Assembly (NCBI GenBank): GCA_020722815.1
Contig: DYKB01000054.1
Coordinates: 1-48,363, forward strand
Source of the DNA: Caldithrix sp.
GTDB lineage: Bacteria; Zhuqueibacterota; Zhuqueibacteria; Thermofontimicrobiales; Sulfurfontimicrobiaceae
Direction of reading: 5' to 3'
Length of the DNA: 48,363 nt
Part shown: positions 9,057 to 16,806 of the stretch, piece after piece
Position numbering within the stretch: position 1 is the first letter of the stretch
Layout of the letters: each line of letters starts with the position of its first letter
Made by a program: the position numbers and the translations under genes
Notes under the pieces: generated by a model
The model's input: the letters and a program-made list of their open reading frames with translations, nothing else
Databases searched by the model: none
What the model was told of the DNA's origin: nothing

Positions 9057-9893
9057 ATGAAACATTACCGATTGTTGTTAATTGATAACGACCTCGAACG
9101 AATAAAACTAATTCGCGAATTATTGGAAGAAAAAGAATTTGAAGTTTTGACTGTTGGTGATGGAAATTCAGCTATCAATCTGTTCCGGAGCCAGCCCTTC
9201 GACTTGATCCTGACCAATATTATGTTAAATGACATGGATGGGGTGGAAATTGTGACGGCCAGCCGTGAAATTGACCATGAATTACCGGTAATCATTATGT
9301 CCAGCTCATCCCATGCGAATAAGGCGATCAAAGCGCTTTATGCGGGTGCTCACCACTTTGTTCGGGAGCCGATTGAAATTGAAGAACTGGTTCAAACCAT
9401 TGAAAAATTACTCTGTTATCGGCAAGAACATGATTCTTACAAAAAAGTTTACCCTTATTTAGAACAAAAAGTTGTTTTTCAAATTCCAGGTGACTACTCT
9501 TTTATGGGTGGGGTGATTCAATACCTGAATGCGATTCTGATTAAATTAGGAATTCAGGAAGAAGATGACATTCAGGTGAAAGTATCGCTGCTGGAATCGA
9601 TCACCAACGCCATCGAACATGGCAATCATGGAAATGCCAACAAAAAAGTAGAAATTGAAGCGCAAATTACAGCGGAAAAGGCGATTTTCACCATAAAAGA
9701 TCAGGGAAAGGGCTTTAATTATCAAAATTTGCCGGATCCGACTGAACCGGAAAATATCATCAAAGCTCGTGGTCGGGGAATTTTCATGATTCAGAATTTA
9801 ATGGATGAAGTGTCTTTCAATGCCAAAGGCAATGTGATTACGATGATAAAATATCGACCTGATCATGAAAAACATAAAAAAATGATTGCCTAA
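9057..9893 (+). CDS. Pseudo-receiver domain fused to an RsbW-type HATPase
   Basis: A 278-residue cytoplasmic signalling protein. Residues 1-120 are a CheY-like receiver fold (LLLIDNDLERIKLI...). Residues about 140-270 are a GHKL ATPase of the anti-sigma kinase type, with N-box ESITNAIEHGN (Glu180, Asn184, His188), G1 box IKDQGKGF and G2 box ARGRGIFMI. The receiver lacks the phosphorylation chemistry: the usual acceptor Asp is Asn54 (LILTNIML), the second acidic-pocket residue is Asn11 (LIDND) and the conserved Lys is Glu104 (FVREP). It probably senses by binding rather than by phosphotransfer. Families with this HATPase phosphorylate anti-anti-sigma proteins or bind sigma factors. No partner gene is adjacent. 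A GTG six bases upstream is an alternative start. Confidence 0.85.
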   Translation: MKHYRLLLIDNDLERIKLIRELLEEKEFEVLTVGDGNSAINLFRSQPFDLILTNIMLNDMDGVEIVTASREIDHELPVIIMSSSSHANKAIKALYAGAHHFVREPIEIEELVQTIEKLLCYRQEHDSYKKVYPYLEQKVVFQIPGDYSFMGGVIQYLNAILIKLGIQEEDDIQVKVSLLESITNAIEHGNHGNANKKVEIEAQITAEKAIFTIKDQGKGFNYQNLPDPTEPENIIKARGRGIFMIQNLMDEVSFNAKGNVITMIKYRPDHEKHKKMIA

Positions 9894-9894
9894 A

Positions 9895-10056
9895 TAGAGT
9901 CTGTCCGAAAATACCGAGACTTGTCATTGCGAGGCGTTTGTTGCCGAAGCCTGTTTTTTAGGCTCGCAATCCCCTCATAGAACAATAGGAGATTACTTCG
10001 TCGCCCAAAACGCTCCTCGCCATGACAGTACCGGATGCGTTTGCGGACAAACACTA
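9895..10056. mobile_element. MITE-like element, family B (TAGNGTCTGTCCG ends), copy 1
   Basis: A non-coding element of about 160 bp between two convergent genes. It begins TAGAGTCTGTCCG and ends CGGACAAACACTA, so the ends are inverted repeats. The interior carries the TGTCATTGCGAGG / CCTCGCCATGACA palindrome and a GCCTG...AGGC hairpin. A second copy lies at 12867. Both ends begin with TA, consistent with TA-target insertion. Because it lies immediately after the 9893 stop and before the 10062 stop, its hairpins may end transcription from both sides. Confidence 0.75.
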
Positions 10057-10061
10057 ATTAA

Positions 10062-12557
10062 CTAGCGTAAAAGCACCATTTGTCGAATCGCAATATGATC
10101 ACCAGCCTGTAATTGGCAGTAATAGATGCCGGATGGTAAATTTACAGCTTGCCAGCGCCAGCGATGAATCCCTGCCGGCAAATGTTGCTGAATTAATCGG
10201 GTGATTTCCTGGCCATTCAAATTAAAAATTCGCAAGGAAACCATCTCCGGCACTGGAATTTCAAAAATTATTTCAGTTTCCGGATTAAAGGGATTGGGAA
10301 AATTCTGGTATAACGAGAAAAATTTGATTTTTTGTACAGGCTTCTCATCAATACCCGTAATCTCAAAAGCATTCTGTTGATATGAAACATTTCCCCCAAC
10401 ATCTTTTGCTTCGACTCGAATCAGGCAGGTTTTTGATTCTTCCTGAGGCAGCGTCCAGTTCAAAACAGTATCTGAATCAGCCGGGGTGGCAATGAGTTCC
10501 CAATTCGTGCCGCCATTCTTTGAAAAAAGTAATTTAACTGAATCAATCAGGATATTGTCGGCTATTTTCCATTCGATTGAGATTTCTACACCGGGTTTTA
10601 ATTTGACATCCCCAACCGGTGCAATCAAATTGACCTCTGGCGCTTGAATGTCTTGGATGGAAAATTTAAAATCCACAATATTTTGGTCCGTTATCTCAAA
10701 ACCAGCTTTTGCAGTATCATAAACAATTCCTTCAACAGGAACATCGATGTTGTATTTTCCGACTTTCAGGTCTTCGAAAATAAATTCGCCCACGTTATTT
10801 GTAACCGATGAATCCGTAATTCCACCAGTTATTTTTACCTTCATGTCCGGAATCGGGATTTCGTTTACGAGTAATATTCCCTGAAATACAAATTCTTTAA
10901 AATAGTTGGCAATCGCGACAGTCCGCTCGGAAAGCACAATTTGCGGAGAAATCTCTGTCCGCTTTTCCTGGTTGATATTCCAGAAGAAAAATTTAAATTT
11001 TTTATTGTTTTGGGTGACACTTTCTGCTACCGGCCCTAAATTAATATTTGAATCGGCGGCATACCAGCCACTTCCTCCAATTTTTACCAGATTCAATGGA
11101 TTGGATTGCACCGTTAATTGGAATTGCGGTTCATAAGTCGCGGTGAAGGTCGTATCATTTTTAGCAACCACCGAATGGACCCGCGCACCCTTATCACTCC
11201 ATGCTTTGAAGAAATACCGCTGACCATTGGCTTCCAGAACAATTTCCGGGACTTCGATTTTGTGCTTCAGATCCGGAATCCAGCCAAGTGTCGCCGGCAG
11301 TTGAATCGTATCGCCCTCCACCAATGCAATTGTTTTTTCCGCAAGATTGGTCTGGATTTTTACTGTCAATAAATTTTGATAGTTAGCAACGGCCGTATGC
11401 GTTGTATCCATTTTTATCGATAGGGGATTTCCTTCCACCTGTTTTCCATCCAGAATCCAGCTTTTAAATGTTCGTTCACCATCATTCGTTGTAACACTGG
11501 CAGGGGCTTTTCCCGTCACGGCAACTGTCCCCTGATTGTACCATCCCGCGCCAGAAATTTTGGTAATATTTGCAGGACTGGTTATTACCTGGAAAAGGAA
11601 TTGTTTTAACCAGATTGCTGTTTGCGTAATTGCACTATTGACTGTAATGGTGGCAGGATTTTCAGGACCACTATACGCCCCTTTCCCGGTACCTTCCCAT
11701 TTTGAAAAATGAAAGCGTCGGGTCGTCGTAGCGCCCGCCACGGAATCAACAGAGATTTTTGCTTTACTGCCAGCCAGATACCAGCCAGCACCGGCAGGAT
11801 TTCCATAAGGTGAATTCACTTTCACCTGAAATTTTGTATCTAAAAAGGCAGTAAACGATGTATCAGAAAAGACGTCAACTTTATGATTTATGGCGCCCTG
11901 GTCACTCCATGAAGCAAAATGATACGCCGTATCCGTTCCTGAATATTGGACTGAACTAATCCCAATAGAATGGCTGGTTCCTTTAAGCCAGGTTGCGGTG
12001 TATGGAGCCGGATAACTTTTCTCATCGACTTTAACAAATGTCTTTTTACCAATATTCGTCGTAATAACAACTTTAACGGGTTCAGAATAGATGGTCATAA
12101 AACCATCCCGTGTCCGCGCAACAGGATCGGTTGGATTGCCAGCATTGAACGTACACTGGGTAAAATGAAGTCGGGTTGTGTCTTCATAATTACCAATCGT
12201 GAAAAATTTCAGATAAACCAAAGTTCCGGCACTTTTTAAGGGTTCAACGCCATAGAGTGCTAATTTGAATACTCCCGCTGAATCCAGTCGAACAATCGGT
12301 GTGGCCCATTTTTCAGCAACAGTTCCTTCATGTGTTGCCCCAATGGCGGTAATAATCTGCGGATTAAATTCCAGGCGAATCAAACAGGCAGAAATTTCTT
12401 TGCCATTCTGGGCACCGATGGTCATCGGAACTGAGATGGTGTCATTTCGATTTACTTTCAAAACTGGAAGCTGAACATCGATCTGCGAAAATGATAAATT
12501 CAACATTCCTAAAATAAAACAGAGCAAGAGATTAACCCGAATCAACGTTTTTTTCAT
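10062..12557 (-). CDS. Large secreted protein with cohesin-like domain, repeats and T9SS-type sorting tail
   Basis: An 831-residue exported protein. A signal peptide (residues 1-24, ending LSFSQ) precedes a cohesin-like beta domain (about 26-150: ISACLIRLEFNPQIITAIG). Residues about 160-560 hold tandem modules of 80-100 residues with GxGWY and FxxW motifs (AGAGWYLAGS, GAGWYNQG, GSGWYAAD). These resemble the divergent InlB-like B repeat of bacterial surface proteins. Residues about 560-640 look like a carboxypeptidase-regulatory-like fold. The C-terminus has YQNFPNPFNPETEI followed by LRIFNLNGQE and LPSGIYYCQL, the type IX secretion-like sorting or FlgD-like tail. It is probably a cell-surface or released structural/binding protein. 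No catalytic site is visible. It is transcribed from the 12.5-kb end, with no co-directional gene close behind. Confidence 0.85.
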   Translation of the reverse strand: MKKTLIRVNLLLCFILGMLNLSFSQIDVQLPVLKVNRNDTISVPMTIGAQNGKEISACLIRLEFNPQIITAIGATHEGTVAEKWATPIVRLDSAGVFKLALYGVEPLKSAGTLVYLKFFTIGNYEDTTRLHFTQCTFNAGNPTDPVARTRDGFMTIYSEPVKVVITTNIGKKTFVKVDEKSYPAPYTATWLKGTSHSIGISSVQYSGTDTAYHFASWSDQGAINHKVDVFSDTSFTAFLDTKFQVKVNSPYGNPAGAGWYLAGSKAKISVDSVAGATTTRRFHFSKWEGTGKGAYSGPENPATITVNSAITQTAIWLKQFLFQVITSPANITKISGAGWYNQGTVAVTGKAPASVTTNDGERTFKSWILDGKQVEGNPLSIKMDTTHTAVANYQNLLTVKIQTNLAEKTIALVEGDTIQLPATLGWIPDLKHKIEVPEIVLEANGQRYFFKAWSDKGARVHSVVAKNDTTFTATYEPQFQLTVQSNPLNLVKIGGSGWYAADSNINLGPVAESVTQNNKKFKFFFWNINQEKRTEISPQIVLSERTVAIANYFKEFVFQGILLVNEIPIPDMKVKITGGITDSSVTNNVGEFIFEDLKVGKYNIDVPVEGIVYDTAKAGFEITDQNIVDFKFSIQDIQAPEVNLIAPVGDVKLKPGVEISIEWKIADNILIDSVKLLFSKNGGTNWELIATPADSDTVLNWTLPQEESKTCLIRVEAKDVGGNVSYQQNAFEITGIDEKPVQKIKFFSLYQNFPNPFNPETEIIFEIPVPEMVSLRIFNLNGQEITRLIQQHLPAGIHRWRWQAVNLPSGIYYCQLQAGDHIAIRQMVLLR

Positions 12558-12866
12558 GTGGCATTCCTTTGTAGTTGTTGAAAATCCATTTATTCTAAGA
12601 TAATTTAAAATTATGTTTCAATTAAATCCATTTTCCTGATTCTTGTATATTGAAAAGAGATTTAATGTACTGAATTAAAATGAGTTGAACAAAAAAATGT
12701 GATTATTATGATAAAAGTTTGCCCGAATCAAGGAGCAATTTTAATTCCATAACTTACCTGGAATAATTCTATATAATAAAGATGTGAATATTTGCCCCTG
12801 AAAATCTTTTGATTGATATTAAGAATTACGATAGATTGGTAAATTTCAAAGCGGGATGCTACTAAG
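12558..12866. other. AT-rich upstream region of the sorting-domain gene
   Basis: This holds the promoter side of the large secreted protein gene. On the minus strand a TACAAAGGAATGCC ribosome-site region precedes the ATG at 12557. I see no gene, strong hairpin or recognisable repeat until the family B element begins at 12867. Confidence 0.4.
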
Positions 12867-13027
12867 TAGATTCGGTCCGAAAATACCAAGACCTGTCATT
12901 GCGAGGCGTTTTTTGCCGAAGCCTGTTTTTTAGGCTCGCAATCCCGTCGTTAAACAGCGGAGATTGCTTCGTCGCACCAAACGCTCCTCGCCATGACAGT
13001 TCCGGATGTGTTTTTGGACAGACACTA
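12867..13027. mobile_element. MITE-like element, family B, copy 2
   Basis: A 161-bp near-copy of the element at 9895, with the same TGTCATTGCGAGG, GCCTGTTTTTTAGGC and GCTCCTCGCCATGACAGT segments. The ends are TAGATTCGGTCCG and the complement of TAGTGTCTGTCC. The word ACTAAGTA occurs on both sides (12861-12868 and 13024-13031). This fits either an 8-bp target duplication or a TA duplication with shared flanking letters. It lies downstream of the DUF3078 gene. Confidence 0.78.
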
Positions 13028-13056
13028 AGTAACTCAGCAATAAATATGAGAATAAG

Positions 13057-13087
13057 AAATGGCTGTCACGTCAGGTGACAGCCATTT
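13057..13087 (-). terminator. Hairpin terminator after the DUF3078 gene
   Basis: A perfect 13-bp stem, AAATGGCTGTCAC (13057-13069) with GTGACAGCCATTT (13075-13087), closes a 5-nt loop. It sits 16 nt past the minus-strand stop codon at 13103. The minus strand after the stem is only moderately T-rich (CTTATTCT). The inside-out arrangement, with T run before the stem, could also make it work on the plus strand. Confidence 0.65.
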
Positions 13088-13102
13088 AAAAAACAGTAAT
13101 TT

Positions 13103-13966
13103 TTATAGAAAAGTATAAGCAATCCCAACCGCAATTGCCTGTTTTATTTGTCGCTTTTTCGAAATGTCTTTATCATAAAACAGGAGGAAATTTATATTAA
13201 AATTAAAATACTTTGAAATTTTTGAGGTTAAAATATTGTCCCATTTCACATCAATTTGATCAATTCCTTTCAGATTGGAGAAAAGTTCTAATTTTGAGGT
13301 AAGTAAATTTGTCTCGCTGATTTTCCAGTTAACATCGGTAACTGATTCAGCACCGATTTCATTCTTGACCTTCTCCACATCGGCTGTTTTGGGATCATCA
13401 GCATACGGAACCGGATAATCACTGGTGATGGTTTGCTTCAATGCAGCACCAAGACGGGTCTTTACGATTTTGTTTGGCTCATAACCAATGCCAACACTTT
13501 CACGAAAAAAAGCAGGATCTAAAAATTTCGAAACTTGCAATTTGGGTTTGCCGGCTTCATATTTATAGCCAGCATCAAACTGAGATTCACCCGTAGCCGC
13601 CATAAATGGATTCACATAAATCCCCATTTTATACGTAAAAACACTCTCTAACTTAATTTCATCGATGGACTTCCGGGATTCCTGGCCACTTACTCGTGTG
13701 TGTCCATAATTTAATTTTCCAGTGTTTACCCAGTTAATTTTTTCCTGATCCTGTGTAAAATTGAAATTCAAAAATAATTGCCAGGCCAATGAATTTTCAC
13801 CACCAGCAACCCAGTTGCTAAAACTGGTCTGACTGGCATTAAAGCCGCCGGTCATGGCATTCTTCCAGCCGTATTGAGGGGTTTCTTCTTTTTTTTCCTG
13901 AGCAGTAAGAAAATTCGTCAATAACCCGATTAAAACAAGAATTAATATTAGTCGCGACAATTTCAT
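13103..13966 (-). CDS. DUF3078 outer-membrane beta-barrel-like protein
   Basis: A 287-residue exported protein with a signal peptide (ending LTNFLTAQ). The mature part opens with the hallmark GGFNASQTSFSNWVAGGENSLAWQ, typical of the DUF3078 family in Bacteroidota-like bacteria. The rest alternates aromatic and polar residues in short strands (FNFNINFLLFYDKDI) and ends in AVGIAYTFL, a C-terminal strand ending in an aromatic-Leu pair as in outer-membrane barrels. Function in the family is unknown; adhesion-like or transport roles are only guesses. It is transcribed alone, with its own hairpin terminator. Confidence 0.8.
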   Translation of the reverse strand: MKLSRLILILVLIGLLTNFLTAQEKKEETPQYGWKNAMTGGFNASQTSFSNWVAGGENSLAWQLFLNFNFTQDQEKINWVNTGKLNYGHTRVSGQESRKSIDEIKLESVFTYKMGIYVNPFMAATGESQFDAGYKYEAGKPKLQVSKFLDPAFFRESVGIGYEPNKIVKTRLGAALKQTITSDYPVPYADDPKTADVEKVKNEIGAESVTDVNWKISETNLLTSKLELFSNLKGIDQIDVKWDNILTSKISKYFNFNINFLLFYDKDISKKRQIKQAIAVGIAYTFL

Positions 13967-14146
13967 ACATCCTCCATTTAATGATTTAATATTTGATGAT
14001 TTTTAAAACAAAGAAGATTTACGTATCCACACAATAAAACATGGTCGTACACCCTTTCAAAGGTTTTAAGCCTTTGAAAGGGTAGATTTCACCATCCTTT
14101 ATTGAGGGGGATACAGATTTCTACTTTATTATCAATTTAAATTTAT
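13967..14146. repeat. Spacer with a CCCTTTCAAAGG perfect inverted repeat
   Basis: The sequence at 14052-14063 (CCCTTTCAAAGG) pairs perfectly with 14071-14082 across a 7-nt loop. There is no T-run, so a terminator function is doubtful; it looks more like another short dispersed palindrome. The stretch also holds the promoter side of the DUF3078 gene. No gene is seen. Confidence 0.5.
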
Positions 14147-14553
14147 CTCATTACTGTACACTTTTTACATTTCGTTACAGATTTATTTTTAAACCACGCT
14201 CAAAGTCCTCACGCCAACCCTCTTTCAAAGGGCTTAACTTGCCCCACCGCGCGTTACTGGACATGGGAAAGTAGCCACTCCCTTTCCCTGATTTGAGGGA
14301 AGGGGTTGGGTTAGAAAATAGTGTTGATAAAAATAAAATTTAACTTTTATCTTGGTCACGATAAAACTTAATTCAAAAAATATTTTTCTGTTAAGTCCGC
14401 ATCCTTTTTTTCCCGTCCCCTGGCCCCTTCCCTGACAAAACAGGGAAGGCGAATTCGTCATCTCCCCGTGTCCAGGAGAAGATATGGGACACGATCAGTC
14501 CAAAAGGTGAGGGGCAGATTTTGCTTAATCAAAAAGTGAATGGTAGCAAAAAA
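14147..14553. mobile_element. Family A MITE-like element, expanded copy
   Basis: The ends match family A: CATTACTGTACACTTTTT on the left and AAAAAGTGAATGGTAGCAA on the right. The interior is about 400 bp rather than about 150. Decayed CCTCACGCCAACCCTC and GGTGAGGGGCAG arms bracket an extra palindromic stretch (CCCTTTCCCTGATTTGAGGG... and CCCCTTCCCTGACAAAACAGGG...). A second repeat appears to have inserted or duplicated inside it. The minus-strand frame inside this region is low-complexity and not a credible gene. Confidence 0.6.
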
Positions 14554-14589
14554 TTAATTAAGGATAAGTCCATTTTAACGGCTTGTTTT

Positions 14590-14705
14590 TGTTATTCTGA
14601 ACACTGCAACTACCCTCAGGGTAAACTCAGCAAAGTGGCGTGAAGGATCCATATTTTTCAATAATTTACGAAATCCTTCACTTCGCTTGGAATGACAGGC
14701 TTACA
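14590..14705. repeat. Dispersed palindromic repeat (ATCCTTCACTTCGC type)
   Basis: GTGAAGGAT (14640-14648) pairs with ATCCTTCAC (14673-14681). The outer parts read GTTATTCTGAAC and GGAATGACAGG, as in repeats of the GTCATTCTGAGC class. A related but decayed copy occurs at 39866-40015. It is non-coding. From here to 14881 the sequence is AT-rich with no gene. Confidence 0.55.
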
Positions 14706-14881
14706 CCTTTTTTGATTAGGCGTAAGTATTAAATAGCCCATTCTCATATTCCATCCCCAATTTAAGCAAAATATTTCAAAATTTCAACATATTTCTTGAC
14801 AATAGCTATATTTTAAATAATGAAATTTTATTCAACACGACTTTAACTCTATTGAATGAATCATAATTTCGAAAACTACTA

Positions 14882-16123
14882 TTATTCAGAGCGTTTATTA
14901 TTAATTTTTGCAGATTGAGCTAATTTAACTAATTTAAGCCAGTGAATGCGTTTTTTAGAAGCTTTTAAAACGGTAATACGCCAGTCACCCACAATTAGCG
15001 ACATTTTTTGTCCCGGGATTTTGCCCAATTGAGTCGAAATCAGGCCGCCAATCGTATCATACTCTCCGGTCGGCAGATCGATCTGCAGAATTTCCTTTAC
15101 ATCATCAATCTCCATTCGACCATTTACCAGATAGCTCTCGTTATTAATCTTTTTAAAAAGGGGTAAATCCGAATCATGCTCATCTTCAATATCCCCAAAA
15201 AGTTCCTCAAGAATATCCTCAACTGAAATTAAACCCGAAAAACCACCATATTCATCAATGACGACAGCAATCCCGGTTTGTGATCTTTTAAAATCGACCA
15301 GCATATCATACGCCAGGCGGGCTTCAGGCACAATCATCACTTCGCGTAAAATATCCTTGATGGATTTGGGATTGGTAAAAATATCTTTTACATGTATCTG
15401 ACCAATAATTTCTTCAGGATTATCCCCATAAACCAGGATGCGGGATAGCTTTGTTCGTATAAAATAGTCCTGAGCATCGGCGATGGACGTATCTTTCGAC
15501 AGAATCATCGTCTCAATTCGCGGAATCATGATATCCCGTATTCGAAGATCATCCAATTGCAAAATATTATCGATAAGTTTACTTTTTTCGGCTTCAATGA
15601 TACCCTGACGGGATACCTGATGGAAAAATTGCCTTAAATCCCCTCGTGAGAAAAGGTGGCGCTCGGTCTCAGGCTGAATTTTAAATAAAATCGTCAATAA
15701 ATGTGTCATTTTTTCGAAGAGGCGGGTAATGGGATACACGATCCAATAAAATGGCTGGATTAACCAGGCAATTAAAGTAACAGATCGATCGGCAAGTTCT
15801 CTGAAGATCGTCTTGGGTAAAATTTCTCCAAAAAAAAGAATAATGAAAGTCGAGAAAAAAACAATCAGATAATCCGCAAACTGTTCGTGAAGGTAAAGGG
15901 TCAGCAATGAAGAATATATGACGTTAGAAATATTATTTCCAATCAGTAATGTCACCAAAAAATGTTCTGGATTTATGATAAATTGATAAGCCAATCGGGC
16001 ACCAGGTGATTTTTTTTTCATCATGACTTCCAGGCGCGTAATATTAGCTGAAATGATTGCCGTTTCCGAGCCAGAAAAAAAGCCAGACAGAATAATCGCA
16101 ATTAAAATGATTGCCAATTGCAT
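14882..16123 (-). CDS. CNNM/CorC family (HlyC/CorC, DUF21) membrane protein
   Basis: A 413-residue inner-membrane protein of the family linked to Mg2+/Co2+ efflux and, in older literature, named hemolysin-like. Three to four membrane helices of the DUF21 domain occupy residues 1-140, with the landmarks GSETAIISAN, GNNISNV and FGEILPKT. A CBS-domain pair follows (about 190-320: DIMIPR, DYFIRTKLSRILVYGD, GIAVVIDEYGG and SVEDILEELFGDIEDE). A CorC_HlyC C-terminal domain (about 330-405) ends the protein. The length and order are the family standard. It is the last gene of a tight minus-strand run (24 nt after yigZ). Ion specificity cannot be read from sequence. Confidence 0.93.
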   Translation of the reverse strand: MQLAIILIAIILSGFFSGSETAIISANITRLEVMMKKKSPGARLAYQFIINPEHFLVTLLIGNNISNVIYSSLLTLYLHEQFADYLIVFFSTFIILFFGEILPKTIFRELADRSVTLIAWLIQPFYWIVYPITRLFEKMTHLLTILFKIQPETERHLFSRGDLRQFFHQVSRQGIIEAEKSKLIDNILQLDDLRIRDIMIPRIETMILSKDTSIADAQDYFIRTKLSRILVYGDNPEEIIGQIHVKDIFTNPKSIKDILREVMIVPEARLAYDMLVDFKRSQTGIAVVIDEYGGFSGLISVEDILEELFGDIEDEHDSDLPLFKKINNESYLVNGRMEIDDVKEILQIDLPTGEYDTIGGLISTQLGKIPGQKMSLIVGDWRITVLKASKKRIHWLKLVKLAQSAKINNKRSE

Positions 16124-16147
16124 GATTAATAAGATCCGTTTAAGAAA

Positions 16148-16768
16148 TTATTCATTTTTAAAAAATTGAACATTTAAATACGCAAGCTCTTTTAATTTTA
16201 ATAGCAGTTCCGACTCTCGACTTAGTCGAATCGAAAAAAGTAATTTTGCGACTTCAGCATATTCTGTACGTTCAATTTTAGCAGCAAAAGATTGAAGCAG
16301 ATGCATCACTTCACCTGTTAACGGATAGGGGAATTCTAACCTGAATCGCGAATAAATATAATCTTTAATGACGGGTGCCGCAGCAAGGGTTTTCAGGGTT
16401 GTTTCCCGATACGCCCGAACCAGCCCACCGGTACCTAATTTGGTACCGCCGAAATATCGTGTGATGATGACAACCAAATTCGTAAGCTGCAACGTTTCTA
16501 TGGCTTGCATAATAGGAAGTCCCGCGGTACCAGCAGGTTCCCCGGCATCAGAATATCGTCTATTCAGCGTCTTCCCTAACCCGATTCGATAGGCAAAGCA
16601 GTTATGGGTTGCATCAAAATATTCCTTTGATATTTTTTGAATATAATCCAGTGCTGATTCGGAATCTTTGGCCGGTGCGGCATGACCAATAAATCGGGAA
16701 CCCTTAACGGTTAGTTGGGCTCTCTGCACTGTTAAAATTGTTTGATATTCGTCAGCTTCGGGCATCAT
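16148..16768 (-). CDS. YigZ/IMPACT family protein (UPF0029)
   Basis: A 206-residue protein of the IMPACT family. The signature is present at residues about 30-110: KGSRFIGHAAP, ATHNCFAYRIG, RRYSDAGEPAGTAGLPI and VVIITRYFGGTKLGTGGLVRAY. The C-terminal part is the ferredoxin-like UPF0029 domain. Bacterial members are conserved but of uncertain function; the eukaryotic relative regulates the Gcn2 pathway. It lies 38 nt after the SerA fusion and 24 nt before the CNNM gene, so the three are probably one transcript. The start could be either of two adjacent Met codons. Confidence 0.93.
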   Translation of the reverse strand: MMPEADEYQTILTVQRAQLTVKGSRFIGHAAPAKDSESALDYIQKISKEYFDATHNCFAYRIGLGKTLNRRYSDAGEPAGTAGLPIMQAIETLQLTNLVVIITRYFGGTKLGTGGLVRAYRETTLKTLAAAPVIKDYIYSRFRLEFPYPLTGEVMHLLQSFAAKIERTEYAEVAKLLFSIRLSRESELLLKLKELAYLNVQFFKNE

Positions 16769-16806
16769 TTTAAAAAAAATAAAAGATTATTCTGAACTCA
16801 TTATAT

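Noticed and set aside
14052..14082. CCCTTTCAAAGG hairpin as a terminator
   Set aside because: No T-run follows on either strand and it lies on the upstream side of the DUF3078 gene, so it is better treated as a dispersed palindrome.
14234..14461. A 75-codon minus-strand frame in the expanded family A element
   Set aside because: It lies inside a palindromic repeat and has low-complexity composition.
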